A DNA stretch of 64,000 nt from Alviniconcha marisindica (taxonomy: Eukaryota; Mollusca; Gastropoda; Provannidae). Location: assembly GCA_018857735.1 (NCBI GenBank), contig JABMCL010003092.1, positions 605,001 to 669,000 on the forward strand. The letters run 5' to 3'. A program made the position numbers and the translations under genes. The notes below the pieces were generated by a model that was not told where the DNA came from, did not search any database, and was given only the letters and a program-made list of their open reading frames with translations. Below, piece after piece: positions 1-22,929 of this stretch; within the stretch, counting starts at the first letter, position 1, and the number at the start of each line of letters is the position of its first letter.

Positions 1-164
1 GTGTTGAACAGTTCATGCACGCGCTTGTGTGGGAAGCCCAGGCCTCTAGGCTACTTGTAAAGGGGTAGGCCGAGCTCCTGTATTTTGTTTGCGGAAGCTG
101 AAGCCCCCCTTGTCCTCAAGACTGCAAGGTATGGCGTGTGAAGCTGTGCCGCTGTACTATACAG

Positions 165-11594
<11,430 letters not shown>

Positions 11595-11646
11595 CGTTTG
11601 CAGTTGCAGAACGACTAATAAATAGTGTGTGCGTGCGCGGCGCGCG

Positions 11647-11913
11647 TGTGTGTGTGTGTGTGTGTGCGCGCGCGCGCGCGTGCGCGCAAGGAATACAATA
11701 TTATTATTGATTATGTTTGAGGTTTTAATGTATATTACTGTTGATCTTGTAAAGCGCGGTGTGCTCACCCTTGTCGGTGAGAAACTGCGCTATAGAAATG
11801 ACCGCTATTATTATTAAACGACGGCTGGTTTCTCAAACTGTCCCTCTCAGCTGGGGTGAGCAGATGAGCAGATGTATTATATGCCGCTGGAGTCTTCCTT
11901 TTTTTCTTCTTCT

Positions 11914-11944
<31 letters not shown>

Positions 11945-12048
11945 ACCCCCACCCCCGGAGCTGTGTGAACAGGGGGGTGGGGCTGGGTTCTCACCTAGTG
12001 GGTGGGAGTCGTTTGCTTCAGTCCTTCTCAACGGTTGCTTCCCTGGAC
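11647..12048 (+). repeat. 0.4-kb direct repeat, copy 2
   Basis: Second copy of 10182-10581, same orientation, beginning about 50 bases after the gene A stop codon and running directly into a SINE-type body at 12049. It brackets the terminal exon together with copy 1. Confidence 0.93.
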
Positions 12049-12480
12049 ACTGCCTTTGTCACTTTGTTCCCCACAACTGCTGAAGTTGCGAAGTAGCCTA
12101 CACAAATTGCTTTGCATTGGCTCCCCACCACCTTACTATCTACTGTTCTTGTGGTGGCGGTCTTGCTTGCTTTTGTGGATCGGAGAGCTTGGGACGAGCA
12201 GTACAGAGGACGAGCAGTATGTAGGTACATGGGTACCCGATTCTCCGCCCCCCTCTTCCCGCCCCCTCTCTCCCGCCCCTAATAAACCGTGTGAGGTTTC
12301 TGTGGACGTTAAGCCCAGCATTCCGTTCTTTGCTTCGAGGATGTACCCCTGGTGGAGTTTGTATACCTTGTATTTACTCGCATGCCAGGTGAGAGTTACC
12401 GTAGGCGACTCAGGTCTTTGGTGACGTCTTTCGAGAACTAATTAATTAACTCCCTTGTTTGTTGATTCCAAGAAGGGTGT
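12049..12480 (+). mobile_element. SINE-type repeat, degenerate
   Basis: The start (CACTGCCTTTGTCACTTTG) and the block CTAATAAACCGTGTGAGGTT...GACGTTAAGC match the body and tail of the element at 44090-44385. Bases 12340-12475 (GGTGAGAGTTACCGTAGGCGACTC, CTTTCGAG) match 32805-32945. Confidence 0.65.
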
Positions 12481-13363
12481 TTAGTTTTCTCTAGGTATAA
12501 CTAAGGCCGTGAACAGAGCTGCTTAATTACCCACTACACCTTGTCAATCTAGAGCTAGTCTTCATACCTTTGGACATCTTCAGAAACCGAAAATCGTGCA
12601 TATATTTTCTGATTTGAGTCATATTTGTGGCAGCCAATAAGATTCCGTGCAAAACTGCAAAAATAATAAATATATTGTATCTTGATGTGTTGAAATATTT
12701 GACTGTCCCAACAGACAAGAGATAGACAGGCAAACAGACCTGGACAGTTAAGTACTTACCATTTTGCTACTTCACTGCTACACAATGTGTGTGTGTGTGG
12801 AGGGGGGAGGTAGAGAGGGGGGGCTGTGTAGATGTGTGCCTGTGTGGAGGGGGGTAGAGGTGTATGGATGTGGGTGTGGCTGTGAAGGGATAAGACGAAA
12901 ATAGTAACAATATTTATTTATTTTTTGCGTATTAATGTGTTATATGATAATCAAATGTGTACGATATTGTTATATTCTGTTTAAATAATGCTTGTAAATA
13001 ATGCTAATTCTAAATAAATAACGTTATTGCGTGCTCTTAGACTGTGAAACTCTTATACATGTAAATTGTATTTCTTTATTTGCTGTTCATGAGTGGTACA
13101 TACGTTTTCCTTTGAATGGAATAAAGTACTTGACTTCATTTACTTGGCAGTAAAAACGCCCACTCAGCCGCGACGTTCATAGGCAGAGTCGGACATGTCA
13201 AAGTCCGATTCACTGGTTGTGACACTCCCTCCTCACGCTAGGTTTCAAGAGGATTGGGGAGCAATGAAGTTGAAAGAACCAGGGAGGAGCCATACAAAGG
13301 CCAGTGCTCGTGGTCAGAGGCATTGAAGCAACCATTTTGATAATACTTGCTATGGGTTCTCTG

Positions 13364-13365
<2 letters not shown>
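12481..13365. other. Intergenic, AT-rich, no gene seen
   Basis: Contains GGGGAGGTAGAG-type G-rich patches near 12797-12860 and several AATAAA strings (13013, 13120), the latter before TACTTGACTTC as at LINE 3' ends. No coding exon found. Confidence 0.5.

Positions 13366-13440
<75 letters not shown>
13366..13440. repeat. (TG)n microsatellite
   Basis: About 37 TG units. Confidence 0.97.
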
Positions 13441-13443
<3 letters not shown>

Positions 13444-14311
13444 ATAAGTATCAGGCATCAGAGGGTGACTTTCAAAGACAGAAATTCCTCTCTTTACGGC
13501 GCGGTATAGGTTTTCTGCGGTAACTGTAGCCACCACAGTGTCCACTTCTGGTTAACGCTTGTTTCTGCCTTTGGCGGTCACTGGAGAAAACTGAGGTGTC
13601 TCTTGCAGCACAGACTAGTCGTAGGCATTGACCGAATAGCCTCACGGCGCTTTACGTTGAAACTACACAATTTTAAGGTCCAGTCGTTACAATCTCTTGT
13701 AAAATGTTATTGTACTAAACTGAATGCGGAAAATAAAAGGATGACGTTTCTGAAAGTACAGGTAACAGCTAGGCTTAACGTGAGAGGGTTGTAAGAGGCC
13801 TTTGTCTGTTTACAGAAAACACTAAGAGGCTGTATACTCTGGCAATGCTCCAGTCGCGGTAACTTCGACGCGTCATTGGTGAGACAGCCTCGAACGCCGC
13901 TTTGCTACAAACTACAAACTGAGGTGGCATCTTTACACCTCAAGGCTGGCCTGCAAAGACTGACCAGAGCAGTAAAGACACTAAAGACGGAATCCAACGC
14001 ATGTCAGATGATGCAATCCAGCGACCAGAATTACTGACGTGTAAAGCGATCCACCACAACACTTTATTCCCACCTGGGCCTAAACTGATAATCAGCTATT
14101 TGCTGACGACAGAAGCTTGCCACTAGGCTTCGCTGATCCTGCTATTGGAACTGAAGTATGTCTGATCTAGTCAAAACCAGTGACTGGGCAAAACTCAAAT
14201 TTGACAATGCAGCTCTCGAAGATAATCCACATCACAATCATTTAGGAATCACTCTTCAATGCAACTGCATGTGGGACCAACATATCAGTAACATTTTAAG
14301 TAAAGTAAATA

Positions 14312-14762
14312 TTTGGGGATAGCGGGGATAGCTCTGTGGTGGAGTGCCGGATTCGAGATCGAAAGGTCGCGGGTTCGAGAATTTTCTTCTCCATGGTCAA
14401 CTTTTTGTGCTGACTCTTATTTCGGTATCCGTTCCACTCCCGTGTTACAGCAGTAGGACGTAAAAGATCCCGGTCATTCTGCCAAAAGTGCAAGTGGCAG
14501 GATACAGTTAAACACACATGTAGCCTAAAAATGTGGCTTTGAATGAAGTGACAGTGTACCATGTATGGTGTATGGTTGTATGGCACCAGCCATGTAACAA
14601 CCAAATAGCGATGTCAGTACACCACTTCGGTGGATATTAAAAATGCGTTATAAAAGGATACAGTCACTCATTCAGAATCACCTGCGACGTAAGTGCATTG
14701 ACTCTGTTCAAGAGCAGAGATAACGCTATATAAAAAGCGATCAAAAGTAAGAATAATAAGAA
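14312..14762 (+). mobile_element. tRNA-derived SINE, copy 1, inserted in LINE
   Basis: tRNA-like head with an A-box-like TAGCTCTGTGGTGGAGTG and a B box GGTCGCGGGTTCGAG, body TGTGCTGACTCTTATTTCGG...CATTCTGCCAAAA, and CACCACTTCGGTGGATATT near the end. The LINE frame is interrupted on either side; AAATAT near 14307 and 14766 may be the target duplication. Confidence 0.75.
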
Positions 14763-14870
14763 TAAAATATGCGTATTAATTGCTCACAGCATTTCAAATA
14801 CAAATTAGGAAGCAAAGCGCTTGAAACAATGTACAAATTCTTTATTATGCGACTGTTTGACTATGCTGGC

Positions 14871-15350
14871 ATAGCGCCGGACTCGTGGTCAAAAGGTCGC
14901 GGGTTCGAGTCCTTGCAGGAGCAGCGGGAGAATGTTCTCCAGGGTCAACTTTCTGTGCTGACTCTTATTTCGGTATCCGTTCCACCACCGTGTTACCGCA
15001 GTAGTACGTAAATGATCCTGGTCATTCTGCCAAAACTGAGAGCAGGTGGCAGGTTACAGCTAAATACACATGCAACCTACGTATGAGATTTGGAATAGAA
15101 CTGTAAACTGGTGAGTGGGAGTGCATGGTGTACACAGAACGCGGGCCGAGATGACAGTCGCTTCTCGTGGCACCAGCAATGTAACAACCAAACAGAGCTA
15201 TAAGTATACCACTTCGGTGGACACTGAGTTTAGGAAAAAGAAAAGAAGAAAAAAAGCCTATAAAGCTACAGTCATTCATTCAGAGTCGCATGCGACTAGA
15301 CCGCAGTGAATCTGCTCGAAAGCAGAAAATAGCGCGATGTAATCACGATC
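14871..15350 (+). mobile_element. tRNA-derived SINE, copy 2, inserted in the same LINE
   Basis: Same family as 14312-14762: B box GGTCGCGGGTTCGAGTCC, TTTCTGTGCTGACTCTTATT, ACCACTTCGGTGGACACTGA, and AAAAAGAAAAGAAG. It cuts the LINE between DYAG and the LGQLHLEAL segment. Confidence 0.75.
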
Positions 15351-15500
15351 AGCGTCAATATTTGTATTAATACTCAGTCCAACACACTGGGACAACTTCA
15401 TTTGGAAGCTTTACGAACTATCCCTGGCTCTGTCCGGGGAGCAATTAAACCACACAAAGTTGGGTTTTGATCTTTTTAATCCAGCATCATACGTTTGTGC

Positions 15501-16280
15501 TCATCCATTCGAAACTGCGGAGCACTTTTCAAACTTTCACGATAAACGCAGACAAAATCCAAACACACTTTCTTTTTTTTAAACAAAAAACAAAACAAAA
15601 ACAAAAAACCCGCTGATCATAGTTTTAATAGGACAACAAAAAACATGCGCAAGTGTTCAGGTTAAACCCTTTTTTCAAAGGCAACGGACTGACAGGTAGG
15701 CTACTCATCCTGTTTCGGTTGCTAATGCTGGCGTGTGGTCTAGAAGCTAGCAGACATAATTATACACTTCCAGTCACGACAGCATCAGTAACGATACAGG
15801 ATAAGTAGCCTAGACAATGTTCACTGTTCATTTATCACCGTTTACCTGTCAGTCCGTTGCTTGGAAAACAGGGGGTTTACCCCGAAACTGAATATGCGCC
15901 AGTTTCGTGTTGTCCAATTAAAACCAGCGTTCCTTTTAACATTCAGTGTCTTTGGATCTTGTTTCACAACTTTGTTTCCTCTTATAACGCACAAATTACG
16001 CATAATATGTATACATATATAATATATATAGAGAGAGAGGATAACTATTTAGTTATTCAAACATTACTTTTTGATAACCATGAGTTCCTTGGAATACATG
16101 TAAATGAACTCATATTTTAAATTGTGCAGGAACATATAGGACGAACACATTTCTAGTGTCACACCGGGGGGTGGGGGGGGGGGGGGTGGAGAGAAAGGGA
16201 AGGGGGCGCTCTTATACCCGGGCTGCGGCACAGCGCGCTGTTCAAGTGTAGGGTGGTAGTGAGCTCCACGCCAAACAAAC
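15501..16280. other. Intergenic, no gene seen
   Basis: Contains an inverted match: CTGACAGGTAGGCTACTCATCC (15690s) versus GGATAAGTAGCCTAGAC (15800s), with GGCAACGGACTGACAGG and CTGTCAGTCCGTTGC further out, so 15680-15865 may fold as an imperfect palindrome. G(15) near 16175. Confidence 0.5.
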
Positions 16281-16290
16281 AGGTGTTTCA

Positions 16291-16291
<1 letters not shown>

Positions 16292-16351
<60 letters not shown>

Positions 16352-16412
16352 GCGACACACACACACACACAGTCACACACACACACGCGCGCGCACGCAC
16401 GCACACACACCG
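16292..16412. repeat. (CA)n/(CG)n microsatellite
   Basis: Alternating purine-pyrimidine tract with a CG core, prone to Z-DNA. Confidence 0.95.
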
Positions 16413-17520
16413 TTGGGCAGTCGACTGGCACTTACAAGTCAGTGTGCGGCTGCAGTGTCGATCAGTTGAGTCGTATGCTGTAGTTCGGTCTGAATCAGTC
16501 GTAAACAGTCGATACTGGTCGTGTGCTGTTCAGGCCTGTCTCTGGATGTGCGCTCGTCAGCGGGGTGAGGAGTGGAGGTCAAGTGAAGACGGAGGGTCTC
16601 ACGAGTGTCAGGGACAGGTCTCAGCAGTGTAGAGGGAAGTGAAGACGGCACAGCCTCACTAGTGTTAGAGCCGCCTAGCGGATGCGTGAATAGAGAAAGA
16701 CAAGTCGACCAGTGCCCAGTGCACACGGACACTCCACATCCCCTACACCTGCCTGCACACCACAGCCAGCGCCTCACACCATGCAGTTGGCCTAAATTCC
16801 ATTCAGTGCAAAAACTCGGGAAGACCCATATGCGGTGTACCCTGTCTCTCAGACGTTTGCCAAGAGTTGCAGTGGTTGTCTGATTGACGATGGCCTTTCA
16901 CGTCTTTTCAAGGAAGATCGATCAGCCGAAAACAGTTTTCAGCGTCTTCACCTGGTCCAAGGAAATCGGCACACTCAAACTGCCGCTCTTGAGGCGTGAG
17001 TATGTGTTGTATCCATCAGACTGACGAGAACAGGACTCAGTGTGACACGTTATTTCAGTGTCACACTTCCCGTGCCTCAAAACTCTCTACCTAGTCTCTT
17101 CGAGACGTAGTGTGCATGTTAAAGCGGGTGTACAGGTATCCAGGCCGTGGTACTGTGAAGGAATACCCTCACCTTGCAGGAGTAATCGGCGCAGTGACTC
17201 ATTAGTCACTGGTTTTGACTCAGAAGCGGCGTACGGTTGACGGCTGTTGTGATTGGCTGGGAGCCCACAGGCGACTGCGTTCAGTTACACTCACCTGACG
17301 TGGGTTTGCCTGACTGTGACCGAAGCGGGGCGAGGTACGGTACTTTTGTTTCGTACTTCTGGGTCTGTGTGCAGACTTCATGTGCAGGGCACTCACAAAC
17401 ATCTATCCGACCACGTCCACTTTTTCACAACACTGAGAAAGCCTAACGACATGTAGTCAGTACTGACAGAAACGCTAACGCAGATTCACATACCTATAAT
17501 GCTGTAACAGTGTAAAAGTC
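16413..17520. other. Non-repetitive, GC-richer stretch; candidate 5' region without firm gene
   Basis: An ATG at 16890 opens 35 codons up to a good donor (C|GTGAGT at 16996). However, the bases just before and over this ATG (CTCAGACGTTTGCC, GTCTGATTGACGATGGCCTT) also occur at 35665-35730, so the start lies in a dispersed repeat. I do not call a gene. Confidence 0.35.
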
Positions 17521-17524
17521 AGAC

Positions 17525-17805
17525 CAGGTCCAATGAAGCGGAGCCGGCTGGAATACTCTCAATTGACTGAAGCGGAGCCGGCTGGAGTACTATCAACTGA
17601 CTGAACCGGAGCGAGCTGGAGTACTATCAACTGACTGAAGCGGAGCGAGCTGGAGTACTATCAACTGACTGAACCGGAGCGAGCTGGAGTACTATCAACT
17701 GACTGAAGCGGAGCCGGCTGGAGTACTATCAACTGACTGAAGCGGAGCCGGCTGGAGTACTATCAACTGACTGAAGCGGAGCCGGCTGGAGTACTATCAG
17801 CTGGT
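17525..17805. repeat. 34-bp minisatellite
   Basis: Eight near-perfect copies with TGACTGAAGCGGAGCCGGCT and GGAGTACTATCAAC. Confidence 0.95.
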
Positions 17806-17815
17806 GGACCACCAA

Positions 17816-17866
17816 ATGAGGCTGTGCAGCAGTCGACGCAAGAACCCGCGACGCAAATCAGCTGAG
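17816..17866 (+). CDS. Candidate short first coding exon (hypothetical)
   Basis: ATG followed by 17 open codons and a good donor GAG|GTACGT. The peptide contains SSRRKNPRRKSAE, loosely like the N-terminal SRRKQxxP motif that recruits NuRD in FOG, SALL and BCL11 zinc-finger proteins, but the Gln is missing and no zinc finger follows. It leaves in phase 0, which fits the candidate exon at 22072. No function assigned; could be chance. Confidence 0.2.
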
Positions 17867-17895
17867 GTACGTACGAGGATGTCTCTGTTTTCACA

Positions 17896-17978
<83 letters not shown>

Positions 17979-18071
17979 CAGTGTGTGTGTGTGTGTGGGT
18001 GGGTGTGGGTGTGTGTGTGCGAGAGAGAGAGAGAGAGAGAGAGAGTTTGCAGTGCGCGTGAATGTGTGAGG

Positions 18072-18115
<44 letters not shown>

Positions 18116-18127
18116 ACACACACACAC

Positions 18128-18175
<48 letters not shown>

Positions 18176-18240
18176 CGCGCGCGCGCACGCATGCACGCAC
18201 GCACGCATGCACTGGTGCGTGCACACACACACAGCGAGAC
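17896..18240. repeat. Compound (TG)n, (GA)n, (CA)n microsatellite
   Basis: Alternating blocks of TG, GA (three blocks), CA and CG/CATG steps. Confidence 0.96.
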
Positions 18241-18511
18241 AGAGTGTACGTGTGAAAGGCGCTCTTCAATGGGTGTTGAAAACTCAGCTGCTTGTTTACT
18301 TATCTTTCTTTTTCGTGGTCGTCTAGCAATTTGTGTTTACTTCAGCGAAAATCCCAAGGCCCAGCATACTGATCAGTCCCCATACTGACCTCAATTCCTT
18401 ATTGGATGACGTCGATGGTGCGATTCCCCTCTTCGCTAGTCTAACGAATAAATGAGCCTGCTGACCAAATCGTGCCAAGACAGTTCTCTGTGTGCGTGCG
18501 GTGGGACGACT

Positions 18512-18540
<29 letters not shown>
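18512..18540. repeat. Poly-G, about 29 bases
   Basis: Uninterrupted G run; strong G-quadruplex potential and likely length errors. Confidence 0.95.
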
Positions 18541-18544
<4 letters not shown>

Positions 18545-18611
18545 AAAGGGAGGGAGTTGTTAAGAGTATTGGTAATTCACTAACTGTAATGCGTATTTGA
18601 GTGGGCGCTCT

Positions 18612-18618
18612 GTGTGTG

Positions 18619-18684
<66 letters not shown>
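18612..18684. repeat. (TG)n microsatellite
   Basis: About 36 units, followed by a snail-type element tail (TTTGTACAGCGCAGTGAATT...GCGCGTTATAAAAAAATAT then (TTA)n) at 18780-18855. Confidence 0.95.
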
Positions 18685-18687
<3 letters not shown>

Positions 18688-18879
18688 TCGTTGTTTGCTA
18701 GGTTATATCTTGATGGTAGAATACTATATTTAAGGTTCTCTTTGTTGAAATGTATGAAAACGTGTTTTTTGTCACGAGTTGTTTGTACAGCGCAGTGAAT
18801 TTAACACGGTTTGGAGAATAGCGCGTTATAAAAAAATATATTATTATTATTATTTGTGAGTGATGTATCATGCTAAACA

Positions 18880-19500
18880 CTAACATCGAGTTGGTGAGTG
18901 TGGCTGCAGGTGTTGGTGAGTGTGGCTGCAGGTGTTGGTGAGTGTGAGTGCATACCAAAAACTATGCATGTTGGTGAGTGCGGTTGCATGCTGCTCGTGT
19001 TGGTGAACGTGACGGCATGCCAAACACCAGATATACTGGTGTCAGTGGGTGTGGAAGCCTGCTAATCACTCCATTTTACACTCGCGTTGGTGAGTGTGAT
19101 TGCAACGCTAAACAAGTTTTATTCATTAGTGCAGAGGGCGAGTATGCTGATGATGATGATGATGATGAAGTGATGCTTTATGTCCTCAGATGTCAGTTAA
19201 CATATTAGGGACAAGTTGTGACCAATGCCGAAGCACGGTGCAATAAATCTTTACGTCCACGGAAACCAGAAGGCTCGTTAGGACGGACAGTCCAGGACGT
19301 CCACCTCGACTCTCACACAGCTCCTGAACCATGCGAGTATGCCTGCTTAACACTCCATTTATACTCGCGATGGTGAGTGTCACTCGAGTTATACTCGCGA
19401 TGGGCGAGTATATTTCACCATCGCGAGTATAACTGGAGTGTTCAGCAGGCATACTCGCCCTCTGCACTTATGAATAAAACCTGTTTAGCGTCTTATTCAT
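18880..19500. repeat. Degenerate GTTGGTGAGTGTG repeats and large inverted repeat
   Basis: Tandem GTTGGTGAGTGTGGCTGCAG units at 18890-19090. At 19380-19440 the arms CACTCGAGTTATACTCGCGA and TCGCGAGTATAACTGGAGTG form a stem of about 23 bp. Wider matches (GCAGAGGGCGAGTATGC, GCCTGCTTAACACTCC) extend the inverted symmetry to about 19110-19490. Confidence 0.8.
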
Positions 19501-19584
19501 TCAGTGCATGTGAGTGTGTTGTGTGCCAAAGACACTGAAGGTGGGGGAGGAAGGGAGGGGACGGGGGGGAGGGGGGGGGGCATG

Positions 19585-20990
19585 CAGGCTGGACACCACA
19601 CACGTATGGACAGTGTCCGCTGGACACCACACATATATGGACAGACAGTGTCCGCTGAACACTACACACGTATGGACAGTGTCCGCTGGACACCACACAC
19701 ATATGGACAGACAGTGTCCGCTGGACACCACACACGTATGGACAGTGTCCGCTGGACATCACACACGTATGGACAGTGTCCGCTGGACACCACACACGTA
19801 TGGACAGTGTCCGCTGGACACCACACACGTATGGACAGTGTCCGCTGGGCACCACACACGTATGGACAGACAGTGTCCGCTGGACACCTTACACGTATGG
19901 ACAGTGTCCGCTGGGCACCACACACGTATGGACAGACAGTGTCCGCTGGACACCACACACGTATGGACAGTGTCCGCTGGACATCACACACGTATGGACA
20001 GTGTCCGCTGGACATCACACACGTATGGACAGTGTCCGCTGGGCACCACACACGTATGGACAGACAGTGTCCGCTGGACACCACACACGTATGGACAGTG
20101 TCCGCTGGACATCACACACGTATGGATAGTGTCCGCTGGACAGTGTCCGCTGGACACCACACACATATGGACAGACAGTGTCCGCTGGACACCACACACA
20201 TATGGACAGACAGTGTCCGCTGGACACCACGCACATATGGACAGACAGTGTCCGCTGGACACCACACACGTATGGACAGACAGTGTCCGCTGGACACCAC
20301 ACACGTCTGGACAGACAGTGTCCGCTGGACACCACACACGTATGGACAGTGTCCGCTGGACATCACACACGTATGGACAGTGTCCGCTGGGCACCACACA
20401 CGTATGGACAGACAGTGTCCGCTGGACACCTTACACGTATGGACAGTGTCCGCTGGGCACCACACACGTATGGACAGACAGTGTCCGCTGGACACCACAC
20501 ACGTATGGACAGTGTCCGCTGGACATCACACACGTATGGACAGTGTCCGCTGGACATCACACACGTATGGACAGTGTCCGCTGGGCACCACACACGTATG
20601 GACAGACAGTGTCCGCTGGACACCACACACGTATGGACAGTGTCCGCTGGACATCACACACGTATGGATAGTGTCCGCTGGACAGTGTCCGCTGGACACC
20701 ACACACATATGGACAGACAGTGTCCGCTGGACACCACACACATATGGACAGACAGTGTCCGCTGGACACCACGCACATATGGACAGACAGTGTCCGCTGG
20801 ACACCACACACGTATGGACAGACAGTGTCCGCTGGACACCACACACGTATGGACAGACAGTGTCCGCTGGACACCACACACGTATGGACAGTGTCCGCTG
20901 GACACCACACACGTATGGACAGTGTCCGCTGGACATCACACACGTATGGACAGTGTCCGCTGGACATCACACACGTATGGACAGACGGTG
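19585..20990 (+). repeat. 31/35-bp minisatellite with 542-bp higher-order period
   Basis: More than 40 units of GGACAGTGTCCGCTGGACAC plus CACACACGTAT, some with an extra ACAG. The order of variants repeats with a 542-bp shift (GCTGGGC at 19844 and 20386; GGATAG at 20124 and 20666). Long open frames on both strands are by-products of the repeat. Confidence 0.97.
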
Positions 20991-21790
20991 TCCAGCACGC
21001 GTCGCCTTCCTTTGCCGCTGTGTCAGTGGGTTCCGGGGTTCTGTCCATCTGGCTGACCAGGGAGGGGGGGCGCGCTCTGCGTGGTCAGTCCACATGACTC
21101 AACACTGTCCGAGCTACACTGGAGGATGGCGCCGGGGGCATGGTCAGCGCAGATGATTGAACTCGATCTGTCGTAGCGATGTCAAAGCTTGTGTGGAGTC
21201 AACATTTGTGCAGTTACCAATTACCAGGCAGCACGAACCCTGACCCCATTATCAGCTCAGTGCGATTCACTAACTTGTGCACAGAATATTTTCACTGGTT
21301 CATTAGCCCTGGGGCTCCTCCGCCACCGCCCAACCTCCCGGTTTTACCTCGCTAAGCGCGTGCCTGAATAGTATTGTCATCATCATTGTTTATGTGTAGG
21401 TGTGGCGCGTTACCTCTTCCGCCCTCATGTTCAGGTTTGACGTTACGCAGGCCACAGTACAAACCACCACACAGGACAGTGTACAGGCAGGAGTGTGACA
21501 GGCTACGTTCTGCCCGTACGTGTCAGCCGGGCAGGTGAATGTGATTTAAACGCTCTGATTGGCACACGTTGTCAGTCCGTTCGCTCAGTGTTCACACAGA
21601 AAGCACAACAAAGTCCAGCACTGTGGCACCGAAAACACTGACTGCCGCACCTCATGAAGTGGTGATCAATAGTCCACGAGACTGAAGTGATACGAAAAGG
21701 ATACAGGGAATCAACAACTGTACTCCAGTCTTCATAACATGCGCCAAGCGAAGTGTATAGGCTAATGCGGGACACACTCTGACTCGCCAG
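20991..21790. other. Unique sequence, no gene seen
   Basis: Moderately GC-rich; short open frames only, no recognisable domain or consistent splice pattern. Confidence 0.45.
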
Positions 21791-21794
21791 TTCC

Positions 21795-21815
21795 GTGTGT
21801 GTGTGTGTGTGTACT

Positions 21816-21862
<47 letters not shown>

Positions 21863-22050
21863 GCGTGCGTGCGTGTCTGTGTCTGTGTGTTAGTGTGTGT
21901 GTGTGTGTGTAGTAGTAGTAGTAGCGCGCGCGTGTGTGTGTGTGTGTGTCTGTCTCTCTGTCTGTGTTTATGTGCGTCTGTGTTTATGTGTTAGTGTGTG
22001 ACTGAGTGTGTGGGTGTGTTTATGTGGGTGTGTGTGTTGCACGGACTCAA
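21795..22050. repeat. (GT)n-rich compound microsatellite
   Basis: GT, GC and TAG steps with several interruptions. Confidence 0.92.
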
Positions 22051-22071
22051 ACAAAGCCATTTATTTGCCAG

Positions 22072-22257
22072 GTCGGGTTACCTGTACGGGGAGAATGGGA
22101 ACAAATGACACTCGATGACGTCAGTGTGCTTACGGGCGAGACGGTTCGCGTCTTGGCCTTAACTGTGATAACAGAACTTCTAGAAGGTTACGTAGAATAT
22201 GCCTCATCGTGTTGTGAAATACTGAAAAACGAATCATCTAAGACCCAATTATTCTGA
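22072..22257 (+). CDS. Candidate terminal coding exon (hypothetical)
   Basis: Acceptor TTATTTGCCAG ends at 22071; 61 open codons to TGA. The peptide (VGLPVRGEWEQMTLDDVSV, ETVRVLALTVITELLEGYVE) has non-repetitive, protein-like composition with an amphipathic helix-like stretch. It enters in phase 0, which would fit the candidate exon at 17816-17866. I do not recognise a family. A transcript is needed to believe it. Confidence 0.25.
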   Translation, partial: VGLPVRGEWEQMTLDDVSVLTGETVRVLALTVITELLEGYVEYASSCCEILKNESSKTQLF

Positions 22258-22559
22258 GCGACCGGTACGTGTTCAGTAACACATTACCTTTCACGGCCTG
22301 CTCTGCAGTGACAGGAAGCAAAACGCCGGGCACGCAGTAAAAGCCTTTTGTACACAAGTAGCGAGTCGGAGTTGGAGATACTTTTTTTCCAGTTCTAAGC
22401 AAACAACATTGACAGTTAAAAAAGTGATGGACATCTGACATATTTGCGTGGTATATTTTTATCTCTTAGGTCATAGTACATAGGACATGATAATATGAAG
22501 TGAATTTTGGTTTCAGTTTCATTTTTGAAAAAAATTGACATTCTAGGTCTGCCTCAACA

Positions 22560-22870
22560 GCTCAGAGAGAGAGGGGAGGGGGAGAGGGGGTGTTTTAAAT
22601 ATGTGTGTGTGTGTATGTGTGAGAGAGAGAGAACGAACGAACGAAAGGTTTATTGAACTAGGCCGTCTGCCCATGTCAAACAGGGGGGTGGGGGGGGGGG
22701 GGGACATTTATGGCATAAAAAATCTTGCATCAAAACATTCCAAAAAGGGGGATTCTCCCCCTACACACACACACACACACGCACCCCCCCCCCCCCCGTA
22801 CCTACGCACGCATTCACGCAAACTCGAGCACTCACACACCCCCCTTGCCCCCCCTACACCCACCCCCACA

Positions 22871-22919
<49 letters not shown>

Positions 22920-22920
22920 A
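22560..22920. repeat. Low-complexity cluster: (GA)n, poly-G, poly-C, (CA)n
   Basis: GAGAGA and GAACGAACGA near 22620, G(16) near 22690, C(13) near 22785, and (CA)n 22870-22917. Confidence 0.93.
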
Positions 22921-22929
22921 TAATATATA

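Larger units (their letters stand above)
14090..15500 (+). mobile_element. LINE reverse transcriptase fragment split by two SINEs
   Basis: Bases 14099-14110 encode Phe-Ala-Asp-Asp, the reverse transcriptase catalytic box, followed by SLPLGFADPAIGTEV and, after a frameshift, HHNHLGITLQCN and WDQHISNILSKVN. The frame resumes at 14763 with HFKYKLGSKALETMYKFF and DYAG, and again at 15360 with LGQLHLEALRTIPGSVRG. These three pieces are consecutive parts of one LINE C-terminal half, separated by SINE insertions. Stops and shifts show it is dead. Confidence 0.75.

Noticed and set aside
14330..14395. tRNA gene
   Set aside because: Has A- and B-box-like blocks but no acceptor stem and continues into a SINE body; the same holds for 14875-14930, 43075-43140 and 44090-44130.
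16890..16995. 35-codon first exon with a good GTGAGT donor
   Set aside because: The ATG and upstream bases lie in a repeat also found at 35665-35730, and the phase does not fit any later candidate exon.
19504..21156. 550-codon open frame on the + strand, with similar frames on the - strand
   Set aside because: It is the translation of a 31/35-bp minisatellite; several frames on both strands are open for the same reason.
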